Shown here one piece after another: positions 17,855 to 27,326 of a stretch of 64,000 nucleotides of DNA. The stretch is from Sulfuricella sp. GTDB taxonomy: Bacteria; Pseudomonadota; Gammaproteobacteria; Burkholderiales; Sulfuricellaceae. The DNA is taken from contig JAHFRP010000003.1 of the NCBI GenBank assembly GCA_023266195.1, positions 62,001 through 126,000 on the forward strand. The letters run 5' to 3'. Each line of letters opens with the position of its first letter. Position 1 is the stretch's first letter. A program made the translations under genes and the position numbers. Under the pieces are notes generated by a model, which did no database searches, was not told where the DNA came from, and saw nothing but the letters and a program-made list of their open reading frames with translations.

Positions 17855-17900
17855 CCATCGCTCCAGAGACAGCGGCCCGACAGCGATGGCGGCTTTTGTT
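17855..17900 (+). terminator. Probable terminator after the second nosL
   Basis: CCATCGCT and AGCGATGG form an 8-bp stem with a 19-base loop, followed by CGGCTTTTGTTTTTT. It lies between the nosL-like gene and the GAF kinase and is correctly oriented for plus-strand termination. Confidence 0.6.
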
Positions 17901-17963
17901 TTTTGGCGGAATGATGGCTACAATACTTTCCCCAAGCGCAAATTACCGGCCCCAGGAAAATTC

Positions 17964-19175
17964 ATGACCCAGGATGTTGGCCTTCAGACCGCCTCCGCCA
18001 GCACGATCAGAATCCCCGTCCACGGAACCTACAAGATTCCCGCGCTGCGGGTATTGTCGGAGATCACCAGCAGCCTGTCCACCGAGGACAACCTCGAATC
18101 CTTGCTGGAGCGCTTTCTCGGCACCATGATCAAGCTCGCCGGCGCCGATGCCGGCGCGGTGCGGGTGCTCACCGCGGACGGTCTCCACCTGCGCCTGGTG
18201 GGCTCGCTCGGCCTGCCGCCCGACGTGCTCGAACAGGAGCGCTACATTCCGGTCGAATGCGGCGTGTGCGGCGAAGCCGCGCGCGAGCATACGGTGCACA
18301 ACAGTACCGACCTGAAAGCCTGCGAGGAGCGCACCGCGCACAGCTATTTCGGCAAGCAGTGCCAGCGCGTGGTGGCGGTGCCGCTGCGCTACCAGGGCAA
18401 GATGCTCGGCGTCTACAACCTGTTCATGGCCACCGACAGCCCGGTGCCGGAGGACGTTTCGCTGCTGTTCCATTCGATCAGCGAACACCTCGGCATGGCG
18501 CTGGAAAATTCCCGGCTGACGCGGGAAAACCTGCGCATCACGCTGACCAACGAGCGCCAGATGCTCGCCAACGAACTGCACGACTCCCTCGCCCAAACCA
18601 TGGCCTACATGAAAATGCGCCTGCCGCTGCTGCGCGACGCCATGGAAAACCGCGACGAATCGCGCTCCAACAAATACCTCAACGACCTGAGCCAGGCGCT
18701 GGAATCGGCTTACGCCGAACTGCGCGAGCTGCTCTCCCAGTTCCGCAACAAGATGGATCCGCGCGGGCTGCTGCCGGCGATCTACGACATCGTCGGCGAT
18801 TTTTACGACAAGACCGGCATCACCATCGACTTCGCCAACCAGGCGCCGGACATCAACCTCACGCCGGACAAGGAAGTGCAGGTCTACCACATCGTGCGCG
18901 AGGCGCTCGCCAACGTGTCCAAGCACTCCCGCGCCAACCACGTCGCCCTCGCCATCGAGATCAAACAGGGGCGCTATCTGATCAGCATCGAAGACAACGG
19001 CATCGGCATCGCCGGCAAGATCAATGCCGACAACGGCATGCACCTGGGCCTCAACATCATGCGCGAACGGGCGCGGCACCTGAACGGGGAAGTCACCGTC
19101 AGCCCCGGCGACAAATGCGGCACGCGGGTCGTGCTGGATTTCCCGGCATCGGCGCAGCGGGGAGATGACGAATGA
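17964..19175 (+). CDS. Soluble NarX-like sensor histidine kinase with cysteine-containing GAF domain
   Basis: 403 residues from ATG 17964 (AGGA eight bases upstream). No membrane helix. A GAF domain (about 35–180) holds four cysteines: Cys99 and Cys102 in VECGVCGEA, Cys120 and Cys133. Then a HisKA_3 helix with phospho-acceptor His206 in ANELHDSLAQ and a C-terminal HATPase domain (IVREALANVSKHS, ISIEDNGIGI). HELHDS-type kinases pair with NarL-type regulators; the next gene is one and overlaps as ATGA. The cysteine set could bind an iron–sulfur cluster as an oxygen or NO sensor, which is inference. Confidence 0.88.
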   Translation: MTQDVGLQTASASTIRIPVHGTYKIPALRVLSEITSSLSTEDNLESLLERFLGTMIKLAGADAGAVRVLTADGLHLRLVGSLGLPPDVLEQERYIPVECGVCGEAAREHTVHNSTDLKACEERTAHSYFGKQCQRVVAVPLRYQGKMLGVYNLFMATDSPVPEDVSLLFHSISEHLGMALENSRLTRENLRITLTNERQMLANELHDSLAQTMAYMKMRLPLLRDAMENRDESRSNKYLNDLSQALESAYAELRELLSQFRNKMDPRGLLPAIYDIVGDFYDKTGITIDFANQAPDINLTPDKEVQVYHIVREALANVSKHSRANHVALAIEIKQGRYLISIEDNGIGIAGKINADNGMHLGLNIMRERARHLNGEVTVSPGDKCGTRVVLDFPASAQRGDDE

Positions 19176-19846
19176 GCGATCCGGTCCGCGTCGTCTTGGT
19201 CGACGACCACACCCTGTTCCGCATGGGGCTCGCCGAGCTGCTCGAACAGCGCGGCAGCATCAAGGTGGTGGGCGTCACCGGCAACGCCGACGAAGCGCGC
19301 CGCCTGCTGCGCGAAGAAAAGCCCGACGTGCTGATCATGGACCTGCACATGCCGCCGCTCGACGGCCTCACCCTGTTCCGCCAGCTGCGCCACGAAGGCT
19401 ACACCACCCCCACCCTGATGCTGACGGTGAGCAACGCCGAGGAGGACCTGTCCAACGTGCTGCGCGCCGGCGCCCGCGGCTACCTGCTCAAGGACATGGA
19501 GCCGGACGACGTGGTGGACGCGATCCTGCGCGCCTCGCGCGGTGAAACCGTGGTCGCGCCGGCGATGACCATGAAGCTGGTCAAGCTGCTGCAGAACGAC
19601 CAGCCGACGCCGTCTTCCAGCTCGATGCTCGACACGCTCACCCAGCGCGAGCGCGAAATCCTCACCCATCTGGCGCAGGGCGAAAGCAACAAGGTCATCG
19701 CCCGCGCGCTCGACATCAGCCACGACACCGTCAAGCTGCATGTGCGCCATATTCTTTCCAAGCTCAACCTGACTTCGCGCGTCGAAGCCGCGGTCTTCGC
19801 CGTGGAACACAAACTCAGCGCCCAAAACGGCCAGCTCACCAGCTGA
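19172..19846 (+). CDS. NarL/FixJ-family response regulator
   Basis: 224 residues: receiver domain with acidic DD near residue 11, phospho-Asp57 in VLIMDLHMPPLDG and Lys in YLLKDMEP, a linker, and a LuxR-type helix–turn–helix (LTQREREILTHLAQGESNKV, DTVKLHVRHI). Close in sequence to NarL. It is coupled by an ATGA overlap to the GAF kinase. Likely targets are nitrogen-oxide respiration genes, but no NarL heptamer pair was identified with confidence. Confidence 0.93.
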   Translation: MSDPVRVVLVDDHTLFRMGLAELLEQRGSIKVVGVTGNADEARRLLREEKPDVLIMDLHMPPLDGLTLFRQLRHEGYTTPTLMLTVSNAEEDLSNVLRAGARGYLLKDMEPDDVVDAILRASRGETVVAPAMTMKLVKLLQNDQPTPSSSSMLDTLTQREREILTHLAQGESNKVIARALDISHDTVKLHVRHILSKLNLTSRVEAAVFAVEHKLSAQNGQLTS

Positions 19847-19881
19847 CCGCCCAACCAACCCACGGATTCGGATTTTAAATT

Positions 19882-21306
19882 ATGGATTTTTTCCCGGTTT
19901 TCTTTGACATCAAAAACAAGCCCTGCCTGGTCGTCGGCGGCGGCGAAGTGGCCTCGCGCAAGGCGGGGATGCTGCTCCAGGCCGGCGGCAGCGTCACCGT
20001 GGTGGCGCCGGAACTGTGCACCGCGCTGCAAGAGCTGGCGACAGCGGAAAAAATCGTTTTTGTCGCGGAGAAATTCCGCCCGGAACACCTCGGCCAGGCG
20101 ATCCTGGTCATCGCCGCCACCGACGACCGCGCCGCCAACGAGCAGGTGTCGGAAGCCGCGAAAGCGCTGCGCATCCCGGTCAATGTGGTGGACAATCCCG
20201 ACCTGTGCTCCTTCATCATGCCCTCGGTGATCGACCGCTCCCCATTGCTGGTGGCGGTTTCCAGCGGCGGCACCTCGCCGGTGCTGGCGCGGGTGATGCG
20301 GGCCAAGCTGGAAACCATGATCCCGGCGGCCTATGGGCGTCTGGCCCAGTTCGCGGCGGGCTTCCGCGACGAAGTGAAAAAGCGCTTCGCCGTGCCCGCC
20401 AAGCGCCGCATGTTCTGGGAAAAAATCCTGCAAGGTCCGGTCGCCGAAATGGTGCTGGCCGGGCAGGACCAGGATGCCAAGGAAACCCTGCGGCAGGCGC
20501 TGGCCGCCGATTCCGACGCGGTGCAGCGCGGCGAGGTCTACCTGGTCGGCGGCGGCCCCGGCAACCCCGACCTGCTCACCTTCCGGGCGCTCCGCCTGAT
20601 GCAGCAGGCCGATGTGGTGGTGTACGACCACCTGGTCTCGCCGGCGGTGCTGGAACTGGCGCGGCGCGACGCCGAGCGCGTCTATGTCGGCAAGGAACGC
20701 GCCAACCACGCCATGCGCCAGGAAAATATCAACGAACTGCTGGTCAAGCTGGCGCAGGAAGGCAAGCGCGTGTTGCGGCTGAAGGGCGGCGACCCGTTCG
20801 TGTTCGGCCGCGGCGGCGAGGAAATCGAAACCCTGGCGGCCAACGGCGTGCCGTTCCAGGTCGTGCCCGGCATCACCGCCGCCACCGGCGTCTCGTCCTA
20901 TGCCGGCATCCCGCTCACCCACCGCGACTACGCCCAGTCCTGCGTCTTCGTCACCGGCCACCTCAAGGACGGCAGCGTCAACATCGACCTCACCGGCATC
21001 GCCAAGACCAACCAGACCATCGTCATCTACATGGGCCTGCTCGGACTGCCGACGCTATGCCAGGAGCTGGCCGCCCACGGCCTGCCCCTCACCACGCCCG
21101 CCGCCATCGTGCAGCAGGGCACCACCTACCAGCAGAAAGTCGTCACCGGCACGCTGGCCACCCTGCCGGAACTCGCCGTCGAGGCGAAAATGAAACCGCC
21201 GACCCTGATCATCGTCGGCGAAGTGGTGAAGCTACACGACAAGCTCGCCTGGTTCGACCCGCATCCGAGCGAAGAGGGCTCGAGCTTCGCCGAGCCTCAA
21301 AAGTAG
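19882..21306 (+). CDS. cysG: Siroheme synthase CysG (trifunctional)
   Basis: 474 residues. N-terminal precorrin-2 dehydrogenase/ferrochelatase with the NAD-binding [16 protein letters not shown], and C-terminal uroporphyrinogen-III methyltransferase with [24 protein letters not shown] and [15 protein letters not shown]. It makes siroheme from uroporphyrinogen III; siroheme serves sulfite and nitrite reductases and is the precursor of heme d1 in cytochrome cd1 nitrite reductase, which would fit a denitrifier. It starts 35 bp after the narL-like gene. Confidence 0.96.
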   Translation: MDFFPVFFDIKNKPCLVVGGGEVASRKAGMLLQAGGSVTVVAPELCTALQELATAEKIVFVAEKFRPEHLGQAILVIAATDDRAANEQVSEAAKALRIPVNVVDNPDLCSFIMPSVIDRSPLLVAVSSGGTSPVLARVMRAKLETMIPAAYGRLAQFAAGFRDEVKKRFAVPAKRRMFWEKILQGPVAEMVLAGQDQDAKETLRQALAADSDAVQRGEVYLVGGGPGNPDLLTFRALRLMQQADVVVYDHLVSPAVLELARRDAERVYVGKERANHAMRQENINELLVKLAQEGKRVLRLKGGDPFVFGRGGEEIETLAANGVPFQVVPGITAATGVSSYAGIPLTHRDYAQSCVFVTGHLKDGSVNIDLTGIAKTNQTIVIYMGLLGLPTLCQELAAHGLPLTTPAAIVQQGTTYQQKVVTGTLATLPELAVEAKMKPPTLIIVGEVVKLHDKLAWFDPHPSEEGSSFAEPQK

Positions 21307-21315
21307 GGCGTCATG

Positions 21316-21350
21316 CTGGGCCGAATTCATCCGGCCATGTATCGGCCCAG
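21316..21350 (+). other. Hairpin after cysG
   Basis: CTGGGCCGA and TCGGCCCAG form a perfect 9-bp stem with a 17-base loop just after the cysG stop. There is no T-tract, so it is a hairpin of unknown effect rather than a clear terminator. Confidence 0.5.
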
Positions 21351-21433
21351 TCGACGACAGGTAGATTTACAGCCTATTTGCATAGCCTGCTTTACCCTTC
21401 TCAAGGGATCGGACTCATAACTTTGCACTTGCC

Positions 21434-22459
21434 GTGACCTCACTCGCTCTGCTTCTTATTGGCTTTTCGATATTCAGCGCGATCACCCTTACGCTGACGC
21501 ACTTCCGTAGCGAGAACTACCAGGGCCAGCCGATGGCGAGAACCATGGGGCTGATACTGCTGCTGGCCCTGAGCGGATTGCAACTTGCCCATTTCTCTTG
21601 GCTATACCTCAATCATGCTTGGGTTTCGACGCTGCTTTACCGCATGGCCCTCTTTGCAGTGGCGCCGGCTTTCTTCCTGTTCAGCCAGCCATTGCTGCGT
21701 CCACAGGAACAGCCCCAGGTCCGCCCAGCGCTGCTGTGGCATGCGACTCCAGTTCTGATTTCCCCCTTATTCCGTGGTGGCATAGCGCTGCCGTTAGCAT
21801 TTGCCGTCGGTGCCGGCTACCTCTTGTGGCTCGCCCGCAGCCTCCATGCGCTTCGCCATGAACGAGCCAATTTCCATCTTGAGATGATTTTGCTGGGCGG
21901 CGTCTTTGCCATAGCCATTGGCGTATCTGTGCTCGGTCTTGCCCAGGCAGCGTTACCGGAGAAACTGTTTTTCAGCCTCTATGCGATTTCGATAGGGGCC
22001 GCCTTCCTTCTGGTGCAAACGACGCTCGGCCTCCGGCCGCGGTTATCCACCGAAGTCAGCGAAGCCGTACAGGCCGCCTATGCCAGCTCTACGCTCACCA
22101 ATATCGACTGCGAAGTGGTTCTATCCAAGTTGGACACCCTGATGCTGACCGACCGGATTTACGAGGATGCGGAGTTAAGCCTGCCACGCCTAGCGGCGCG
22201 GCTGGAACTCAGCACACACCAACTATCGGAGTTGATGAATACCCGCCTGGGTAAGGGCTTCTCTCGCCACCTGCGGGAGTTGCGCATCGGCGCCGCCAAA
22301 GGCATGCTACGCGACGAGCCATCCGCCTCGGTCCTGTCCGTTGGACTCAGCGTCGGATTTACCTCGCAGTCTAATTTCTATGAAGCGTTTCGTGAAATCG
22401 AAGGCATGACGCCCGGACAGTACCGCAAGCTGAATGCCAAGGACAAAACACCCGCATAA
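21434..22459 (+). CDS. Membrane-embedded AraC-family transcriptional regulator
   Basis: 341 residues with a GTG start at 21434 and no clear Shine-Dalgarno. The N-terminal half has about six or seven hydrophobic helices, first LALLLIGFSIFSAITLTL; the C-terminal 120 residues are an AraC helix–turn–helix pair (LSLPRLAARLELSTHQLSEL and VLSVGLSVGFTSQSNFYEAF). Such hybrid proteins sense membrane or extracellular signals and act directly on DNA. It probably controls the four-gene operon that follows after 132 bp, a gap in which I see no other feature. Confidence 0.88.
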   Translation: MTSLALLLIGFSIFSAITLTLTHFRSENYQGQPMARTMGLILLLALSGLQLAHFSWLYLNHAWVSTLLYRMALFAVAPAFFLFSQPLLRPQEQPQVRPALLWHATPVLISPLFRGGIALPLAFAVGAGYLLWLARSLHALRHERANFHLEMILLGGVFAIAIGVSVLGLAQAALPEKLFFSLYAISIGAAFLLVQTTLGLRPRLSTEVSEAVQAAYASSTLTNIDCEVVLSKLDTLMLTDRIYEDAELSLPRLAARLELSTHQLSELMNTRLGKGFSRHLRELRIGAAKGMLRDEPSASVLSVGLSVGFTSQSNFYEAFREIEGMTPGQYRKLNAKDKTPA

Positions 22460-22591
22460 CGTATTTGGGGTGCTTGCTGCTCCGAAATGATCTTTCCGGA
22501 GCCGAAAACTGTTCCGGTTCGATCGGAACGGAAGAAAAGCGGACGGGTATTCTCCAGACTGAGAACTCCAGCAACTCATCAGGAGCCGTTC

Positions 22592-22936
22592 ATGAATGCC
22601 TATTTCCTGCTGTTCGTCGAATCCCTAACGAGCATAGCCGTGAGCCTCTCGGTACTTTACGTGCTTTCCCGTCCGCTGATGAATACCCTGGCCCGTATTT
22701 GCCCGGATGAGCAGTCGGCCGCCTTTTGGGCAAGCTACACGAAGGTGATGCTGATGATCGCCCCTCTGCTGCTCGTGCTGACAGTGGATATGTTCACACA
22801 CTTCACCGACCCGAGGGACACCCTGCGCCTCGCGCTGATGGCGGCCTTGGCCGGGATACTGATAGCCCTGCACTCGATCGGAAAGCGCTTGGGCCAGTTC
22901 GTAACGACACCCAAAAAAGGGGGGAGCGCATCATGA
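22592..22936 (+). CDS. Small integral membrane protein
   Basis: 114 residues from ATG 22592 (AGGAG six bases upstream); the frame is open further 5' but without a ribosome site. Three hydrophobic segments (ESLTSIAVSLSVLYVLS, MLMIAPLLLVLTVDMF, LALMAALAGILIAL) and a basic tail. Not recognised as a named family. Its stop overlaps the next ATG, making it the first gene of a tightly coupled operon. Confidence 0.75.
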   Translation: MNAYFLLFVESLTSIAVSLSVLYVLSRPLMNTLARICPDEQSAAFWASYTKVMLMIAPLLLVLTVDMFTHFTDPRDTLRLALMAALAGILIALHSIGKRLGQFVTTPKKGGSAS

Positions 22937-23799
22937 ACGTCCTGCTCACCGGTGCAAACGGGTTCCTTGGCCGCAACATCGCCGCCGCGCTTGCTGCCGC
23001 AGGCCACCAAGTAACGCCGTTGTCGCGCAACTTCGGCACCGACTTCTCCCGCATGCTTGCCCCGACGCACTGGTTGCCGCACCTTGAAGGGATGGATGCC
23101 GTCATCAATAGCGTGGGCATCATTGGGGAAAGCGGCTCTCAGCGGTTCGAGCCCCTGCATACACTGGCCCCGGCCGCATTGTTTCGCGCCTGCGCCCAGG
23201 CGGGAGTGCGCCGGGTCCTGCAAATCTCGGCGCTGGGCGCTGACGAGACGGCGTTTTCGGCCTACCACCTGAGCAAGCGTGCCGCCGACGACCTCTTGCG
23301 CAGCCTCAATCTCGACTGGTTCGTGTTGCGCCCGTCGCTGATCTACGGCCGGGGCGGCAAAAGCGCTGGCCTGTTCATGCGTCTGGCCGCCTTGCCTCTG
23401 ATTCCGGTCATCAGTGATGGGCAGCAAGCGCTGCAGCCAGTCCACATCAGTGACGTCGTGGCAACTGTCATGCACAGCCTCGCTTCGCCGGAGGCGAGGC
23501 AGACGCTGGATATCGTCGGAACCGAAACAGTTACCTTCGCCGAATGGCTGCAATGGATGCGCCAGGTCCAAGGTCTGCCACCTGCCCCGGTAATCCGCAT
23601 CCCATTTCCGCTGGCGATGGCGTTAGCGCGGGTCGGGCGCCACTTCACCCCGATGTTGCAACCGGAGAATCTGCGCATGCTGCAAACCGGCTATCGGGCG
23701 GATGTTCGGCCGCTGGCGCAATTTTTGGGGCGCCTGCCGCTGGCCGTCGCCCCCCACCTGTTCTTCTCCGATATCTTGCCGTCGGGGAGTGCGTCATGA
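22933..23799 (+). CDS. NAD(P)-dependent epimerase/SDR (NDUFA9-like atypical SDR)
   Basis: 288 residues. Rossmann motif LLTGANGFLGRNIA at the N-terminus, then VINSVGIIGESGSQRF, VLQISALGADE, and YHLSKRAADDLL carrying the Tyr-X3-Lys pair. This resembles the NDUFA9/complex-I-assembly type of SDR that often lacks a known substrate. It overlaps both neighbours by ATGA junctions, so the small membrane protein, SDR, DUF2269 and DUF4166-like genes are made together. A role in lipid, quinone or envelope modification is possible but unproven. Confidence 0.85.
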   Translation: MNVLLTGANGFLGRNIAAALAAAGHQVTPLSRNFGTDFSRMLAPTHWLPHLEGMDAVINSVGIIGESGSQRFEPLHTLAPAALFRACAQAGVRRVLQISALGADETAFSAYHLSKRAADDLLRSLNLDWFVLRPSLIYGRGGKSAGLFMRLAALPLIPVISDGQQALQPVHISDVVATVMHSLASPEARQTLDIVGTETVTFAEWLQWMRQVQGLPPAPVIRIPFPLAMALARVGRHFTPMLQPENLRMLQTGYRADVRPLAQFLGRLPLAVAPHLFFSDILPSGSAS

Positions 23800-24275
23800 C
23801 CTATACCGTTCTCAAGACACTCCATATTTTCAGCATGGTGCTCCTCTTTGGCACCGGCCTTGGCAGCGCGTTCTACAAATGGATGGCCGACCGCAGCGGA
23901 AACGTTGCTCACATCGCCGTCACCAATCGGCATGTCGTCTTAGCCGACTGGGTCTTTACCGCGCCGACCGTCATTTTCCAGCCCATCAGCGGCCTGGGAA
24001 TGGTATATCTGCTCAAACTACCGCTGGCTACCCCGTGGGTCGCGGCCAGTCTCTTCCTGTTCGTCTTGGCCGGTGTCTGCTGGCTGCCGGTGGTTTGGCT
24101 GCAAATCCGTATGCAGAAGATCGCCACTATCGCCGCTGGCCAGGAATCCCCATTGCCCGCAATCTACTGGCGGATGGCACACTGGTGGTTCTGGCTGGGC
24201 GTTCCTGCCTTCGCCTCTATGATGCTTGTAGTAACGCTGATGGTGTTCAAACACATACCGGGGATGGGATCATGA
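23796..24275 (+). CDS. DUF2269-family integral membrane protein
   Basis: 159 residues, four hydrophobic helices starting with TLHIFSMVLLFGTGLGSAF; pattern of small DUF2269 membrane proteins with conserved histidines (His10, and NRHVVLADW). Function unknown. Often found beside SDR and DUF4166 genes, as here, where both ends overlap neighbouring genes by ATGA. Confidence 0.75.
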   Translation: MTYTVLKTLHIFSMVLLFGTGLGSAFYKWMADRSGNVAHIAVTNRHVVLADWVFTAPTVIFQPISGLGMVYLLKLPLATPWVAASLFLFVLAGVCWLPVVWLQIRMQKIATIAAGQESPLPAIYWRMAHWWFWLGVPAFASMMLVVTLMVFKHIPGMGS

Positions 24276-25387
24276 AAAGTTTGATGCAAACTGCCCTCGG
24301 TGACGACTGGCACAAATTGCCGCCAGCCCTGCAGGCGCACTATCGCTTCGGAAGGACGACAGACACCGGGCACATGGATATTGAGTACCCCCGGTTCATG
24401 CAACCCTACCTCAGTATGCTTCGAGTCTTCGGAGCGCTGGTCAATCGCAGAGGGCGGCAGGTAAACACGGTTGTCGAAAAGAGTGTGGTGGGCGCGCGCC
24501 AGTATTGGCGGCGGACCATCACGTACCCCGATGGGAAGGCGGTCTATTTCAACAGTTTCTGGGTTTCCGCCAGCGGCAACCAAGTCATCGAATTCGTCAA
24601 TCCCATACTGGGCTTGCAGATGGCCGTTCACGTCGAGGGAGGCCGGCTCCATTACCGCGGAGTCGGGTTCGTGGCAAAGTTGGGGCGACTGCTACTGCCC
24701 ATTCCTGAGTGGCTGGTTCTCGGCCGCACCACAATCGTCGAGGAGGCGGTGGACGAAACCCATTTCGTCATGGATTTCCGCCTTACGCACCCTCTGCTAG
24801 GCTTGGTATTTCGCTACTCAGGTAAATTTGCGGCTGAACCAGGCGCTTTCCACGCCGAATCCCAACCAATAAATCCGGCCCTATCGGCGGCGGACGACGG
24901 CAACAATCCCCACCAGGACAAACAGCACGAACCAGCCCAGCGCCCATTGCGCGATGGACAGGTTGAGGAAGGTCCAGGTCACTTCGGCGCATTCGCCGGA
25001 GCCCTTGAAGATCATCGGCAGCACCTTGGAAAGGGGCATGGCGTCAAGCATGTACTCCAGCCCCGGCCCGCATTCCGGCACCTGGTCGGGCGGCAGGTGC
25101 TGCAAGTGGACCTGCCAGGCTGCGACCCCTCCACCCGCCAGCGAAAGGAACGCCAGCAGGCTCCCGTAGACGTTCCAGCCGCGCCGTTGCGGATTGTGCA
25201 GTGCCGCCGTCAATGCGACGCCGCCGATGGCGATGAAGGCGATGCGCTGCAAGATGCACAGCGGACAGGGTTCGAGGTGCACCACGTGCTGCAAATACAG
25301 GCCGAAGCCCATCAGCCCGGCGCAGACCAGGAAGATCGCCAGAAACAGCATGCGGTTATTGATGGTCAAGATAACTCCTTAACGTAA
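24272..25387 (+). CDS. DUF4166-like protein with lost natural C-terminus, reading antisense through dsbB
   Basis: The first about 190 residues form a recognisable DUF4166-like domain (HYRFGRTTDTGHMDIEYP, YWRRTITYPDGKAVYFNSFW, LRLTHPLLG-like region). After FRYSGKFAAEPG the frame continues without a stop for another roughly 180 residues that are entirely the antisense of dsbB, with low-complexity QHRQH-type sequence typical of such shadows. The gene probably lost its own stop at a recombination junction near 24840. Whether the long tail is translated is unknown; the true functional domain ends near 24840. Confidence 0.6.
   Translation: MKSLMQTALGDDWHKLPPALQAHYRFGRTTDTGHMDIEYPRFMQPYLSMLRVFGALVNRRGRQVNTVVEKSVVGARQYWRRTITYPDGKAVYFNSFWVSASGNQVIEFVNPILGLQMAVHVEGGRLHYRGVGFVAKLGRLLLPIPEWLVLGRTTIVEEAVDETHFVMDFRLTHPLLGLVFRYSGKFAAEPGAFHAESQPINPALSAADDGNNPHQDKQHEPAQRPLRDGQVEEGPGHFGAFAGALEDHRQHLGKGHGVKHVLQPRPAFRHLVGRQVLQVDLPGCDPSTRQRKERQQAPVDVPAAPLRIVQCRRQCDAADGDEGDALQDAQRTGFEVHHVLQIQAEAHQPGADQEDRQKQHAVIDGQDNSLT
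24881..25369 (-). CDS. dsbB: Disulfide bond formation protein DsbB
   Basis: 162 residues, four membrane helices. Active-site pair in EPCPLCILQR after helix 1, second Cys pair in the periplasmic loop (PECGPGLEYMLDAMPL and GSGECAEV). DsbB reoxidises DsbA and passes electrons to ubiquinone or menaquinone. It lies antisense to the extended DUF4166-like frame, with only about 40 bp between its stop and the end of the recognisable part of that gene. Confidence 0.95.
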   Translation of the reverse strand: MTINNRMLFLAIFLVCAGLMGFGLYLQHVVHLEPCPLCILQRIAFIAIGGVALTAALHNPQRRGWNVYGSLLAFLSLAGGGVAAWQVHLQHLPPDQVPECGPGLEYMLDAMPLSKVLPMIFKGSGECAEVTWTFLNLSIAQWALGWFVLFVLVGIVAVVRRR

Positions 25388-25433
25388 GACACTCATCCTG
25401 GAAAAAGCATTTAGCCACAGAGAACACAGTATC

Positions 25434-25507
25434 GTAGGTCGGGCACCCCGTGCCCGACAAATTACGTGTCACAACCCAAACCGTCGGGCACGGGGTGCCC
25501 GACCTAC
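25434..25507. repeat. REPIN-like pair of GTAG-headed REPs
   Basis: A perfect 25-bp inverted repeat (25434–25458 and 25483–25507) separated by 24 bp. Each arm is GTAG followed by a palindrome, GTCGGGCAC-CCC-GTGCCCGAC. A GTAG head plus palindrome in an inverted pair is the REPIN design mobilised by RAYT transposases in other bacteria. It lies between dsbB and the nucleotidase gene. Confidence 0.85.
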
Positions 25508-25529
25508 AGTGGATTACTGACTACTCAAG

Positions 25530-26189
25530 TCAACGAATGCGGTGCCGCGCCCTTGGCAATTCCAGCACCGATTCCACGCTCAGATCGACATAACCCGGCC
25601 GCTTCGGCAGCGCACCCACCAGCACCGTTTTCATGCCGAGCTTCCGGGCCGTCTTGAGATTTTCCAGCGAGTCCTCGACCATGATGCAGTTCGCCGGATT
25701 CAGCCGCATGCGCCGGAACAGGCGACGGAAGCCGTGCGGGTCGGGCTTGGGCCGGTAGGCGGCGTGCTCGATGGTAAACACCCGCTCGAACAGGTCGGCG
25801 ATGCCGAGCAAGCCCAGCACCTTGCGGGTGTAATGGGCCGGCGCATTGGAGTACACCAGCTTGCGCCCCGGCAGCCGCTGCAGCGCCGCCCGCAGGCCCC
25901 GGCTGCGCAGCACCATCTGGTGCAGGGCGGGAAACTGGTGGGTGTGCCACAAAAAATGCTCGGGATCGGTGCCGTGATGGCGCATCAGCCCCTGCAGGGT
26001 CGCGCCGTAGCGCAGCCAGTAGCGCTCGCGCAGCGCGTTGGCGCCGGCCTCGTCGAGCTTGAGGAATTCCTGCAGGTACTGCGTCATCGCCCGGTTCATG
26101 TGCGGGAAGATGTGCGCGCCGGCATTGTGCAGGGTGTTGTCGAGGTCGAAAATCCAGGTCTTATGCACTCGTCCCGCCCACCTCGTCAT
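25530..26189 (-). CDS. Pyrimidine 5'-nucleotidase, HAD family (SDT1-like)
   Basis: 219 residues from ATG 26189; a GTG at 26168 is an alternative, and the ATG lies in a dispersed palindrome. HAD motifs: WIFDLDNTLHNA (nucleophile Asp), VYSNAPAHY, and NCIMVEDSLENLKTA, with a helical cap between. The DLDNTLHNA form and its arginine-rich end match the pyrimidine 5'-nucleotidase group common next to argB in betaproteobacteria, dephosphorylating UMP or CMP. Confidence 0.88.
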   Translation of the reverse strand: MTRWAGRVHKTWIFDLDNTLHNAGAHIFPHMNRAMTQYLQEFLKLDEAGANALRERYWLRYGATLQGLMRHHGTDPEHFLWHTHQFPALHQMVLRSRGLRAALQRLPGRKLVYSNAPAHYTRKVLGLLGIADLFERVFTIEHAAYRPKPDPHGFRRLFRRMRLNPANCIMVEDSLENLKTARKLGMKTVLVGALPKRPGYVDLSVESVLELPRARHRIR

Positions 26190-26211
26190 TCCCGCCTTCG
26201 CGGGAATGACG
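26186..26211. repeat. Short palindromic repeat (TCATTCCCGC type)
   Basis: GTCATTCCCGC and GCGGGAATGAC, separated by four bases, form a perfect hairpin overlapping the start of the nucleotidase gene. This is a very common intergenic palindrome in proteobacteria. Confidence 0.6.
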
Positions 26212-26236
26212 GATAAATATCATTCGGCCCCGGCCT

Positions 26237-27175
<939 letters not shown>

Positions 27176-27179
27176 TCAT

Positions 27180-27275
27180 ATCCACGGTCATGGCGATTCG
27201 CCATGACCGTTTCCCTCTCCCCTAGCCCTCTCCCGCAAGCGGGAGAGGGGGACGAGGTCTCGCTTCGCGAGGTTC
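27180..27275. repeat. Composite palindromic repeat (GGTCATGGCG / CCCTCTCCC type)
   Basis: Three palindromes in a row: CGGTCATGGCG…CGCCATGACCG, CCCTCTCCCGC-AA-GCGGGAGAGGG (27226–27249), and CTCGCTTCGCGAG. The same parts in the same order occur at 60525–60694, and the CCCTCTCCC part occurs twice inside leuS (43785 and 44100). Confidence 0.8.
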
Positions 27276-27284
27276 GCAGTAACG

Positions 27285-27311
27285 AAAAAGGCGGCACGCG
27301 GCCGCCTTTTT
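27285..27311 (-). terminator. Bidirectional terminator downstream of hsp20
   Basis: AAAAAGGCGGC and GCCGCCTTTTT form a perfect 11-bp stem with a 5-base loop; the A/T ends give a U-tract on either strand. It lies 16 bp after the hsp20 stop on the minus strand. Confidence 0.85.
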
Positions 27312-27326
27312 CGGGGAGGAGCGAAA

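Noticed and set aside
22726-22932. Longer N-terminus for the SDR gene
   Set aside because: The upstream part lies in another frame of the small membrane protein gene; the Rossmann motif starts at ATG 22933 with the usual overlap.
25434-25507. Repeated sequences considered as a CRISPR array
   Set aside because: Only two inverted arms, not direct repeats with equal spacers; same at 46998 and 50138. No cas genes in the window.
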